64,000 bases of DNA from Gnetum montanum (taxonomy: Eukaryota > Streptophyta > Gnetopsida > Gnetales > Gnetaceae), in assembly GCA_015680685.1 (NCBI GenBank), contig MNCI01034648.1:74772-138771 (forward strand). Direction: 5' to 3'. Position 1 is the stretch's first letter. Each line of letters begins with the position of its first letter. The position numbers and the translations under genes were made by a program. Shown piece by piece: positions 12,465-22,374 of this stretch. Under the pieces are notes generated by a model. It was not told the origin of the DNA. It ran no database searches and worked only from the letters and a program-made list of their open reading frames with translations.

Positions 12465-13286
12465 TAATGAACCATGATATCGTGTATGCAATATCGCATC
12501 CACGATATCAAATCTACCATGTGATGTTGGATACCCAATATCGCAGCCTGTCTCCTTACCTATAAATAAGAGGTTGTGCCCTTGGTTTTAGCAATTAGAA
12601 GTTAGTCCCTTAGCTAAATTCTTGTCATTTTCTCCTTCTTGAGTTAGAATTATTTCTGTGTGCCTGCAGTAGAAGTCATAGAGTGAATAGATCTTTATTT
12701 GAGCATTGTGTACCTGAGCACACTTTGTGTATGGAAATAAAGACAAACTTTATGATAAATCTTGCAGCATATAGAATAGATTAATTAGTGTTAATTATTA
12801 TTTAATGCTTTTGTAGTTAATTAATGATTTCTATCACCCTATAACTCTCTTAGTTAAATACACTCAATACGACCACTTCAAGCATGCGTGTAATGCTTGG
12901 TAACCTAGTAACGATTAGCATTTGCTAATCTTAGCAGTGTTGCACTGGTTCAGAATGTGTACGGCAAGTGGGAATGGATATTAGTGTTAGGAATAATTAG
13001 AAATTAGTTAATGAATAGTTAAATTAGATTAGTTACTTAGTTATTTCTCTCTTCCCTCATTATTAGCATAGGATATAAAACACATAAAATCCATAAAAAT
13101 CATATGCGTCAAGCTTACTTAACAATACAACCATGACATACAAGTAATTTTGGGAAGACAACAATGAATCAAACTATTATTCTTCCACAAAGGTGCATAG
13201 GCACTTAGTCCTTGGAATTTGACCGGATTTTGCATGAAAAATTTGTATTTGTATGGTTGAGCATAGGGGTATCTCGTCGCTCATCA
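12465..13286 (+). repeat. Element A 5' LTR
   Basis: This pairs with 36230-37051 at equal length. It begins TAATGAACC (partner TGATGAACT, so one G-to-A change at the terminal dinucleotide) and ends CTCATCA. U3 starts with GATATC-type palindromes (12475-12545). A TATA box TATAAATA is at 12561-12568. The 3' part holds the block with GTGTACGGCAAGTGGGAATG shared with the B and G LTRs. Confidence 0.92.
12561..12568 (+). promoter_or_regulatory. TATA box of element A 5' LTR
   Basis: TATAAATA, also present in the right LTR (36326-36333) and, on the minus strand, in the LTRs of B (18367-18374, 32233-32240) and H (48993-49000, 56996-57003). It always follows the palindrome cluster. Confidence 0.75.
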
Positions 13287-13287
13287 T

Positions 13288-13305
13288 TGGCACCATTACC
13301 AAGGA
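13288..13305 (+). promoter_or_regulatory. Primer binding site, tRNA-Asp-like (A)
   Basis: TGGCACCATTACCAAGGA lies one base after the LTR. It resembles the complement of the 3' end of plant tRNA-Asp (TGGCGCCGTTGCCGGGGA) with mainly G-to-A type changes. The same site occurs in B, G and H. Confidence 0.75.
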
Positions 13306-13418
13306 CTTAGTTGTTTTTACGCTAAGTAGAACTTAAGAAATCATTCACATCATTGGAACGAACCCTTAGGGTTGGTTACGAAAAAGATAATAGCACATTG
13401 CACACTAAACAAGACAAG

Positions 13419-15940
13419 ATGTCTTCTTCTTTGCACAAAAGCACTTCATCGCCTAGGACTAACACAAGAAGCAATCGGCAGCAGGATACATGTGATCTTG
13501 ATCCACTAGTTCCTCAATAGTTTCGTGTGGTACACATTCACCTCGATGAATATGTACCTAACTTCACCTTTATTCTCCACCAAGAGGAATAGTTGTGTTG
13601 GTGTGACTTGGAAGGTAACATAGTGTTACCTCCCGACCGTTCAGTCCCAAGTATGCTTCTTCATGCTCTCACATGAATAGGCATGCAACACTTACACGTA
13701 GAGTACATTGCAAAGGACTATGATTCGAGAGATTATCATCCCACCAAAGTGCAATGTCAAAGGGATTTGCAACAAAAGAAACACCATAAGTCCTTAAAGG
13801 GAAAATGGTCTAAGGATGCCCCACATGTTTTAAGTGAAATTAAGGGTGATGAACCTGCCTCAGGAGGTCACCCACATAGCAATGTTCCTCCCCTTGACTT
13901 TGGTCAAGGGGTTGTGTATCAAAACCTTCATTCTACTATTCACAACCTAGGTGTTGATACCAATGAACACAAAGAGTCCAAAAAAGGAACAAAAACAAAT
14001 GACAAAGGTGGGTATTTTGAATGCAATCACAATCAAGGCAGAGACCACTGAAGAGAAGGTAGTAGACATCATCATATGGTGGTTCCCCTTCTTCTTCACC
14101 TCTATCATCTCCTTCACCCTCTCCTTCCATGTCTAGATGTAGCCATAAATAGACAAATCATGAGGATAAGGGCAAACAAAGTGAAAGTCATAGATGAGAC
14201 AACCAAGACAAAGGATGAGGACACCCTAGGGAGTCACGCCATAGAAGAAGGGATAGTAGGGAACCACATAGACACCATAGACACTATGAATGAGATGATC
14301 ATGATGAACCCCTACTTGCCATGCGAAGCATGCTAGATATAACTGAGGCAATGAGAGTTCCAACAAGGCACCAAAAATATAGTAGGATCAAGAGGCTAGA
14401 CATGAACAACATCCCACGATTTGAAGGGGGATATAACATTGATCGTCAAAATCACTTACAAGCATTTCGTGATGTGTGTGCCTTGCAAAACATAGAAAAT
14501 GAGTGGAAAAAGCTTAAGTTGTTTCCATGAATACTAATCAGAGAAGCTGAAAGCTAATACCGGTCCTTAGAACTAGAATCCATTAGTAGGTGGAGTACAA
14601 TGTTAGAACTGTTCAACGATAAGTACCATATGTACTCCCAAGTGTCTAACCTAAAAAAGAAAATCCAAGGATGGAAACAAGAAAGTCATGAACCCTTGGA
14701 TGCTACCATGGGCCACTATTATGCACTCTTACATCATTATTCTAGCCATGGTTATTCGCAGCGGGATCAACTACGCCATCTCGTAGATGGGCTTAGGCAT
14801 GAAACAAGAAGGACCCTTGGGACTTATGCCCAAGGAAGGTTATCTGAGCTTAGGTCCCATCAAATTCATAGACTGTTGGAGTAAGTAGCTAAAGAAGAAG
14901 GTGAGCTATGAAAAAGAGAGTTTGTGGAAGAATACAATTGAGATCCTTCCCTCCGAAAGAAGGGAGTAAGATTTTGTGAGGATGAGGAAGAGTCACCACT
15001 CGAAGAGATGATGAATAGGAAAACATTGCCTATTCAAAAGTTAGCATCAGAAGTATCGGCAAACGTAGACCAAATGTGAGACTCCCTAGATAATAGGTTT
15101 CAAACTATGCTCAAAGTAGTAGAGGAGTCTAGGAAGCAAGGTAGTGACTGTGACAAAAGGAAAAAGAGAGAAGCAGAAAATGTATGTAATAGGGGTAAGG
15201 GTAAAGTTGTTATTATTGAAGAGGTTGTGGACTTAGATACAAACAATGATAATGGAAGTGAGATCTATCAATACAACCATCCTAAGGGATGTTGCCTTGT
15301 AATCTCACATTTACAAGAGTTTTTGGTGTATGCACTTAATCCACATTTAAACAAACGACAAACATCCCTACGGTTACCTTATCCCCAAGGTAACCCAAGG
15401 TAGTTTCACCAACCTTTAATGTATTATCCAAGTGGAACTCCACCACAACCAATTGAGTAACATCAATAGTGGCAATACCCACAATCATGGGGAATGCCAC
15501 CACCAAGGCAATAATATCCTTACCAGCAACCAAACCCATATGGATTTTACATGCAACATCTGATCTCTCCACGTGACTCTGTTAGTCACGTTACTCCTCA
15601 ACATCACTACCAAGCTCATGAGCACTATAGGACTCTCTCTTCTAAGGGCGACATTCCACAAGTATACCATACTTCCAATCCAACTGCATCTCTCCCACCA
15701 ATAACTCCATTACCACCTACTCCAACAATGCAAGGTGAACTCCCTGCTCAGCCACAGCAATGCAACACCACAAGGGTTGTTAATCCTTAACCTACTATTA
15801 GTTCTAACAATCGTACAAAGAAAATATCTTTCTTTAGAACAAATAGTCCAACCAAGCCTTTGCAACCTCAAGTGGCTGAGTCTTTGGATACCTCTGTATC
15901 AACTAAAGCTTCAAAGACCCCTTCAAACTTAACACTGCAT
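13419..15940 (+). pseudogene. Element A gag remnant
   Basis: Structural polyprotein. The ATG at 13419 opens a frame (MSSSLHKSTSS) that stays in frame, with TAG stops, to about 14049; a shift then leads to the core at 14321-14884. The core carries RFEGGYN, then a pattern ending in SISRWSTMLELFNDKY and IQGWKQESHEPLDA, the capsid-like gag domain. Near 15260 a short zinc-knuckle-like remnant (NHPKGC) is followed by a proline/glutamine-rich tail (15400-15790). The start agrees with the parallel starts in G (45508) and B (ATG mutated at 31415). Confidence 0.85.
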
Positions 15941-16960
15941 TCAACACATACGGTCATGTTAACACATGTCGTTACTGATTAGATCAAAGATGGCTAGCTT
16001 CCTAGGAAATTCTCTAATCCTGGGAGCCCCCTAATATATCTATAAATCATCAGGAATGAGCCATGCAAAGCTCTTTTGGATTCAGGTTCTGGTGTCAACT
16101 TAATATCCCAAGAAATGTATAAGGCCTAGAACTTGCCTCCATTGAAAAAGAGCAATATCCATTTAGAGTTAGCTGACTAGTCTATTACTGTTTCCTTGGA
16201 ATTAGTGGAGGACATTATTACCACTATTTGTGGGTGGTCATATCCAGCAAACTTCCTGGTGATCCAAGTGAATAACAGTTAGGGGGACTTCCCAATCATA
16301 ATGGGAAGGGCATGGCTAAGCACTATCAATGCATGCCTAGGTATCTGTGATCTTTCCCTAGAAATATCTAAGGAAAAAAATTTTGGAAAGATCGAGAAGA
16401 AGAAGGTTCCATGCATCACATACAGTGACACAAGGTGCAATTGCGTGCAGAGATCCTAGGTTGTGTGGAGTTTGACATTGCCTACATAAAATTAGTATGC
16501 ACCAATGATCAACATACAAAGGTGCCTATATGCAGTAGCCACATGACAAGAAGACACCTAGTGGCTGATGGATGATCAAGAAAGTAGCTCACTTATATGC
16601 ATGAAACTAACTTGAGGTTTGACTTGCACTTATATAGATAGCATTGATGCATTAGAGCAAGTCCACCGCCAACTTCCCAGTCCTAACTTAGAAAACATTA
16701 ATTGGAGGAAGTTGGAAATTTCCAAGAAATTTAAACAAGAGCCCCTAGAGCTAAAATCATTTCCCACCAGTATGGAATACATGTTCCTTAAGAATGGAAA
16801 ACTGGTAATCATCAACATGAGACTTGCTCCGCAACAAAAAGAAAGCCTACTCAAGGTAATAAAAAAGTGGTCAAAAGCCTTCACCTGGTCATATCTATAA
16901 TTAACTAGAATAGATCCTAGGATATGCTAGCATAGGATTTACACTAACTTATCCATGAAT
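15941..16960 (+). pseudogene. Element A protease region
   Basis: Retroviral-type aspartic protease that would process gag-pol. The catalytic DSG is intact at 16079-16087 in the context LLDSGSGVNLIS. Further on are FLVIQVNNS and FPIIMGRAWL, the usual second half. TAG stops interrupt it. The first ~90 bases correspond to the sequence that is duplicated around insert C in element B. The stretch to 16960 links protease to RT and has only weak coding resemblance to family members. Confidence 0.8.
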
Positions 16961-17644
16961 CCTCAAAAACAACCATAGAGGTGATTGAACCCAAAGTTGA
17001 AGCAAGTACTAAAAGAAGAAATCGAATAGCCTCTAAAGGTTGGGTTCATATATGCTATTTCTGATAGCAAATGGATTAGCCCCTTAGTAATTGTGCCTAA
17101 AAAAGGAGGCAAATGGAGGGTGTGCATAGATTTAAGGCTGCTAAATATGGAAACATTCAAGGATCACTTTCCATTGCCATTTGTTGACCAAGTCTTAGAC
17201 ACAATCGCAAGGCATCGCTATTATAGTTTTCTAGATGGCTATAGTGGATATAACCAAATACAAATAGCTCCAAAAGACCAAGCCAAAACTACGTTCACCA
17301 ATCCTTTAGGAACGTTTGCATATAAAAAAATGTCTTTTGGCTTGTGTAATGTCCCTACCATGTTTCAACGCTTAGTTCTAATCATATTCCAGTAGCAAAT
17401 AGAAAATGGTGTGGAAGCCTTTATAGATGACTTCTCCACTTACAAAGCAAGCTTTGATCAAGCCTTGGATTGATTAGAGCAAGTGTTGAAAAGATGTGTA
17501 GAGACTAATCTAAGGCTCAACTAGTAAAAAAGACATTTAATGGTCCAAGAAGACATAGTACTTGGGCATATAATTTCACATGCAAGGATAGAGGTAGACC
17601 CTGAGAAAATCAAAGTCATCCAAGGAATTACCCATCAACTGGAA
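16961..17644 (+). pseudogene. Element A reverse transcriptase (first part, before insertion of B)
   Basis: RT fingers and palm. Motifs in order: WRVCIDLRLLN (about 17110), FPLPFVDQVLD, YSFLDGYSGYNQI, FAYKKMSFGLCN, and the catalytic FIDDF at 17420-17434 followed by STY. At least three TAG stops lie between 17390 and 17530. The frame runs to the LTR of B at 17650 and resumes at 32327. Confidence 0.9.
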
Positions 17645-17649
17645 ATTGT
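17645..17649. repeat. Target duplication of element B, left copy (ATTGT)
   Basis: ATTGT here and ACTGT at 32327-32331 flank B with one C/T difference. Removing B plus one copy restores a continuous pol frame (GITHQL.. to KDIESFLGH), which supports the boundary. Confidence 0.75.
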
Positions 17650-18440
17650 TGATGAGTGGTGAGGTACCCCTACACTCAACCATACGAATATTAGCGTTAC
17701 ACACGTGATCCAGTCAAACTCCACAAACTAAGTGCCTACACACCTCATGGAACACTTAAGGTTAATCATTTGTTGTCTTCCCAGACTTACTTGTAGTTGT
17801 CACGGTTGTATGATTAAGTAAGTCTGAGGTATGTGATTTTTATATCTTTTATATTTTATCTCCTATGCTAATAAGGTGAAGGGTGAAGAGACTAATTAAC
17901 TAACTTTAACTAAATAACTAAGCCTTAATTAACCTAGCATCAGCATCCATTCCCACTTACCATTCACACCCTGAGCCAATGCAACCTTAGTTACCAAATG
18001 CTATTCGTTACTGGGATCACCAAGCGTAATGCACATGCTCGAAGCAATCATACTGAATGCACTTAACTACAGGAGAAGGGTTGAGAAAGATTTAACTAAT
18101 AAAACATTTAAATGATAAATAATAAATAACAGTAAATAAAGGCATAATTAGCCTAATCCATGCATTTTAAGGTTTATCCAAGAAGTTTGTATTTATTTCC
18201 ATACAAAAACTTATGTTCAGGTATAATATTTGCTCGAATAAAGATCCGTTCACTTTGGAGTCCCTGCTGCAGGCACATGGAAATTATTCTATCTCTAGAA
18301 AGGTAAAACTACCAGAGTTTCGCTATGATCTAGGCCTAAACTGAGAAACAAGGGAGAGCCACCTCTTATTTATAGACTTGATGGCACACCGCGATATCAC
18401 GTACACGATATCACGGCCCATGCGATATCAGGTCCCATCA
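17650..18440 (-). repeat. Element B 3' LTR (left copy)
   Basis: 791 bp, from TGATGAGTGG to GGTCCCATCA on the plus strand, matching 31560-32326. This copy keeps about 40 bases near 17785-17825 (around CTTACTTGTAGTTGTCACGG) that are absent from the right copy. A minus-strand TATA box is at 18367-18374, and GATATC palindromes at 18391-18430. Confidence 0.9.
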
Positions 18441-18451
18441 TACCCCCATGA
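18441..18451 (-). promoter_or_regulatory. Polypurine tract of element B
   Basis: TCATGGGGGTA on the minus strand, immediately before the 3' LTR. It is identical to the tract of A at 36219-36229. Confidence 0.75.
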
Positions 18452-20340
18452 TTGAATAAAAACTTGTCCTCGAGTTCCTTAAAATAATATCAGAAAGGTT
18501 TGGGATTATTGACTCAAATGGAACTATTGGTGAATGGGATGAGATGTGAATGGATCATCATTACAAGACAAAACAAAACTGGTGTTCACAACAACAAGAG
18601 TGAACACTTAATACATTTGACATCAGGCCTTATTTGGTAGCTGAGAGAGAAGAGAGAAGAGAAAATAATTCTACTGCTGCCAATTCCAAGATTGCACCTT
18701 TCATTGTCCATCCATAAGCATGCCATCAAGCTTGCTCCTTGCATAGCTACTTCAACACCAATCCATTCCAAGTGTTCCCTCTAGATCCAATTCATTGTTG
18801 CATGATTACCATCTGCGCACACAACATAGTCTTATATTAGCAAGGGTAAATGAATCATTATGTAATTGATACCTTGCTTTGGTAAAAGGCCATTGGATAG
18901 GTTGTGGTATGTCTGATATGGATCTGGAGATATATTAATGATGACTACCGAAGGTGTAGGGGTTAGGAGAAAATCAAAAAAATTAGACCAGGATCCACAT
19001 GACTAAGAGTGAACTTCTGGTAGTGATAGAATGGAGAAGGAAAAAGAACAAGAAAGATGGAGAAAAAGACACAACTATAACGTCAATGAAGTGGATGTCA
19101 AGATGGAAATGAACAAAATAGAGTGGATTGCAAAAAATGTTAAGGGAAAGCATTTAAAGAATGCACCAAGTAGTAATGCTAGTGGGTCCTCCCCAAAGCA
19201 GGCTCATGCCCTTAATGCCCTAACAAACCTACATTCAAAGAGTTCGTAGGCTCTAGGAATGTCATTTGGAACAAGAGTTAAAGTCTTAACCACAAGAATT
19301 TACCAAAAATAAAATAATGCATCCACCAAGATATGGACTACTTATACAACTGGCAATGAGGTGATAGATGGGGAAAGAAGGATGGAAAGGAGAGAATGGA
19401 ATGGAGTCTCAAGAACAAGGTGATGTGCAGCCCCTTGTGTGTTTCATGATTAATGTGACTTAGTAGATCCCATTCCAAGTCCAGCCTCAAACAAACCTCA
19501 TCCAGTGACTTCGCATCAATGCATTTGGCAAATCCATCCATTTGAATAACAAGAATGCCTTTGCCCAAGAGCCACCACCATTTCGACGAAACAAAGGAGG
19601 AGAGAATGGGAAGCGAGAAGGGCCTTGGTTAGAGGGAACATGTTTATTTTACTTCCATAACCAGTGCTTGTAGCCCAAGTGATTATTTCGTCTAAGGGGT
19701 GTGCTTTGAATTCTCACTTTTTTCTTTCTTCTTCTTCTCTTTTTTTATTTTTATTTTTAAATGTTTATGCGTGAGAACCACACCATGCAAAGACTTATTA
19801 TTTTTATTTACTCAACTTCTCGATAATTGAGTGACATTGGAACGGTAAGAAAACTCAGGAAGAAAACATCCAAACACCCAAGAGAATGTCCAACACAAAT
19901 GCATCAAGTTCCTTTGAAGTCAAACCCTTTTCAATTCTTGAGTCCTTCCTTAGTTTGAGAAATGCACAGTTACCAATTCGTTAATAGCTCTTATTATTGA
20001 AAAAGGGATTGTACAATTCCAAGACGAGAGAAACCATAGAGATTTGTGGATGAATGGATGAAGTGGAATCATTGCCTATCATATCAAAAGAAACATACCT
20101 TAGTATCAACATCATAACTTAAAGGTAAAAACCAAACATTAGCAATCAATAAGAAAATAGTTCATACCATCATGAAGAACACTTATTAATATGACAAACT
20201 TGACAAGGTGGATAACACGCACACACAAAGAAATGAAAAAGTATAACAATGTTGTAAAACGAAAACAAGAAAAGTTAAAGAAATTGTAAAACTAAAACTA
20301 AAAAGAACTAAGGGCACCGACTAATTAGCATAGGTGGCCA
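18452..20340 (-). other. 3' untranslated region of element B
   Basis: About 1.9 kb with no convincing reading frame. It aligns in reverse with 34306-36218 of A (for example the GAGGACAAGTTTT..TTCA block beside the tract, and the block around 19780-19800). Small open stretches here have no domain similarity. Confidence 0.7.
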
Positions 20341-20354
20341 TCTCCCCCATGACT
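20341..20354 (-). promoter_or_regulatory. Internal second polypurine-like tract (B)
   Basis: GTCATGGGGGAGA on the minus strand, at the junction between coding region and 3' untranslated region. Copies in equivalent positions: A 34292-34305, H 54084-54098 and a further H copy at 52391-52405. Confidence 0.6.
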
Positions 20355-20394
20355 GAATGGAAAGGAAGAGATCTGAAATAATGAACGTCTATTT

Positions 20395-21162
20395 GAATTT
20401 CTTAGAAGTGTCCAACTTCTCCAAATTGATGTTTTTAGGTTAAGGGGTGGAAGTCAGCAACACTCATACTCCAATGTATGTATGCCTTCATTGTGGATGT
20501 GAGTTGTTCTCCCAATTCATTCCATGCATGTTGATGGGTTGCTCATTTGATTAGCTGTTAACCATGGGGTGTCCACTACTTATGTGGTTGCTACATACAA
20601 GCACCTTTGTATTTGAGTTTCTAGGGCACACCAGTTGCATGGAATAGATGCTGAGGATTCCTCCATGTTATCACCCTCTGAGTCATTGTATGTGATGCAC
20701 AGAACTTTCTTCTTCTTGATCTTTCCATAAATGTTTACCTTAGATATCTCCAAGGAAAGATCATGAATCCCTCATCATGTGTCTATTATACCCAATCATG
20801 CCCTTCCCATTATCATTGGGAAGCCCCCTTTGTTGCTGTTAACTTCTATCACCAGGAAATTAGCTAGGTATGACCACCCACACATAGTGGGAATGATGTC
20901 CTCCGCCAATCCCAAGGGAATGGTGATGGACTGGTCAACCAACTCAAGTTGAATATTGCTCTTCTTGAGTTGGGGTAGCTTCTAGGCTTAATACATTTCT
21001 CATGAGATTAAGTTAACTACGGAACCTAAGTCAAGAAGAGCCTTATGTGGTTTGTTCTCGATGAATTGTAGATAGATTAAGGGACTTCTAGGATCAGAGA
21101 GTTTCCTAGGAAGGTGGCCTACCTTGATCCAGTCAATAACGGTATGCGTTAACATAACCGTA
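20395..21162 (-). pseudogene. Element B protease remnant
   Basis: Aspartic protease homologous to A 15946-16600. The catalytic triplet reads D-L-G instead of D-S-G (context ALLDLGSVVNLIS, near 21005-21035), so it is inactive by point change. Sequence corresponding to A after about 16600 gives way to the 3' untranslated region around 20395, the point of the pol deletion. Its upstream (N-terminal) end is fused in frame to the HAD-like exon of insert C. Confidence 0.8.
21074..21162. repeat. 89-bp duplication around insert C, left copy
   Basis: This matches 28829-28917 almost exactly (differences only around AGTCAATAACGG versus TTTAGTAACGG). The sequence is element B's own gag-protease junction (compare A 15946-16034 in reverse), so it is duplicated target, not an LTR of C. 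Confidence 0.85.
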
Positions 21163-21809
21163 GAACCCACTAGCAGATGTTCCAAAATAGCACCAGCCAC
21201 ATCCCTCGACAAGTGCGACCACATAATAATACTGTAGTTACGCAGCAAAAACTGTAGAAGCTCCAGCGCACCCTTTTGAAACCATATAGCCCTCCCCTGC
21301 AAACAAGTCTGAGGGGGAGGAACATTGGGTACGATAGGGTTTATACAACATAAAACCCCAACTATATCCAAAACGATTAGGACGTGTTTCAACATGATAC
21401 TGTACAGAAAATAAACGTGTTACCACCTAGATTCTGATTGCATGTTTAAACCACAAGAAAATTTACAAAAATTACGATCTAGCCATACAGCCGAAATCAC
21501 CTAAACCCCTGTAAGTGTACAAGGCTTGTGTCTGACAATGGCGATAGACACAATACTGTTATATAAACCCTCATTTTAACACAAGGTCTATAGCCTAAAA
21601 CTATAATTTACGTAGATGACGCAAAAAGAATAAACACAAAAAAAGAAGCATATCACCAAAACCAATAAGAACAAGTACGAGATGGCTTACCGATTCAGGG
21701 GAGTGACATCTCTCACTTCAACCAAAGCCTACGAAGCACGCTGCAGGCTCCCTTGCACTTCGTTGATTTTTGCCAATTTGGCTTTCTTCCCTTTTACCTT
21801 CGGTGCCAT
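21163..21809 (-). pseudogene. HAD/FCP1-like phosphatase gene, 5' fragment (captured)
   Basis: Two exons on the minus strand. Exon 1 (21809-21691) starts MAPKVKGKKAKLAKIN and contains one TAG. It ends at donor CG|GTAAGC. The intron (21690-21400, 291 bp) ends TTCTGTACAG. Exon 2 (21399 onward) continues in the correct phase with KHVLIVLDIVGVLCC, resembling the first HAD motif (D-x-x-G-V/T-L), then ALELLQFLLRNYSIIMWSHL, resembling the second (hydrophobics then W-S), then ILEHLL. In FCP1/NIF-type proteins these belong to a phosphatase fold. The fragment stops at 21163, where it runs into protease. The family call is from memory of the motif spacing. The unspliced intron means DNA-level capture. 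Confidence 0.6.
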
Positions 21810-21949
21810 TGTTGCAGTCCTGAACACCTTCACACCTTCACGTCTTCACAAATAACACGCTGCAATCTTTTGCTCTTCCTCCTTCTCTCTTTGATAGCTG
21901 AGAATTCAAATTCGCAATAGCCAATAGCCTGTTTTCAATAAGAACTACC

Positions 21950-21957
21950 TACTTATA
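21950..21957 (-). promoter_or_regulatory. Possible TATA box of the captured HAD-like gene
   Basis: TATAAGTA on the minus strand, about 140 bases before the exon-1 ATG. A purine-rich leader follows (AAAGAGAGAAGGAGGAAGAG, about 21880-21895). This suggests that promoter and 5' untranslated region were captured with the exons. Confidence 0.45.
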
Positions 21958-22374
21958 TCCAAAACTAACCAACTTGATGATCGATTTAAGCAAAACTTGT
22001 CCAAATGCTGGTGTCAGTATGCGCTGGAACCCGAAAATCAAGGCTTTAATTACGATAGATATCGCATGCATTATGGTCCGCAACAACCTTAAACTACTGT
22101 GTCTTATCTCCTCGTAATTAGGTCACATTAATTGCAGGCTATTCACGATGTTCAAAATTCAATTAGCTCCTCATGCTCAGAAACGTCACATCAGATCCTT
22201 TTTCTTTTTAAACTAAACCAAGTGTTATTCGTTAAATACTTATGGCATCCAACTTACCACCTCTCTAATTACTTTCATATTTGACAATTTTGTAGGACAA
22301 TTGACAATTGGATGAAACTTTATCTGCGCTCCTAGTTTTAACAAGTCCACATGGGGAAATTATTAGACAACTTG

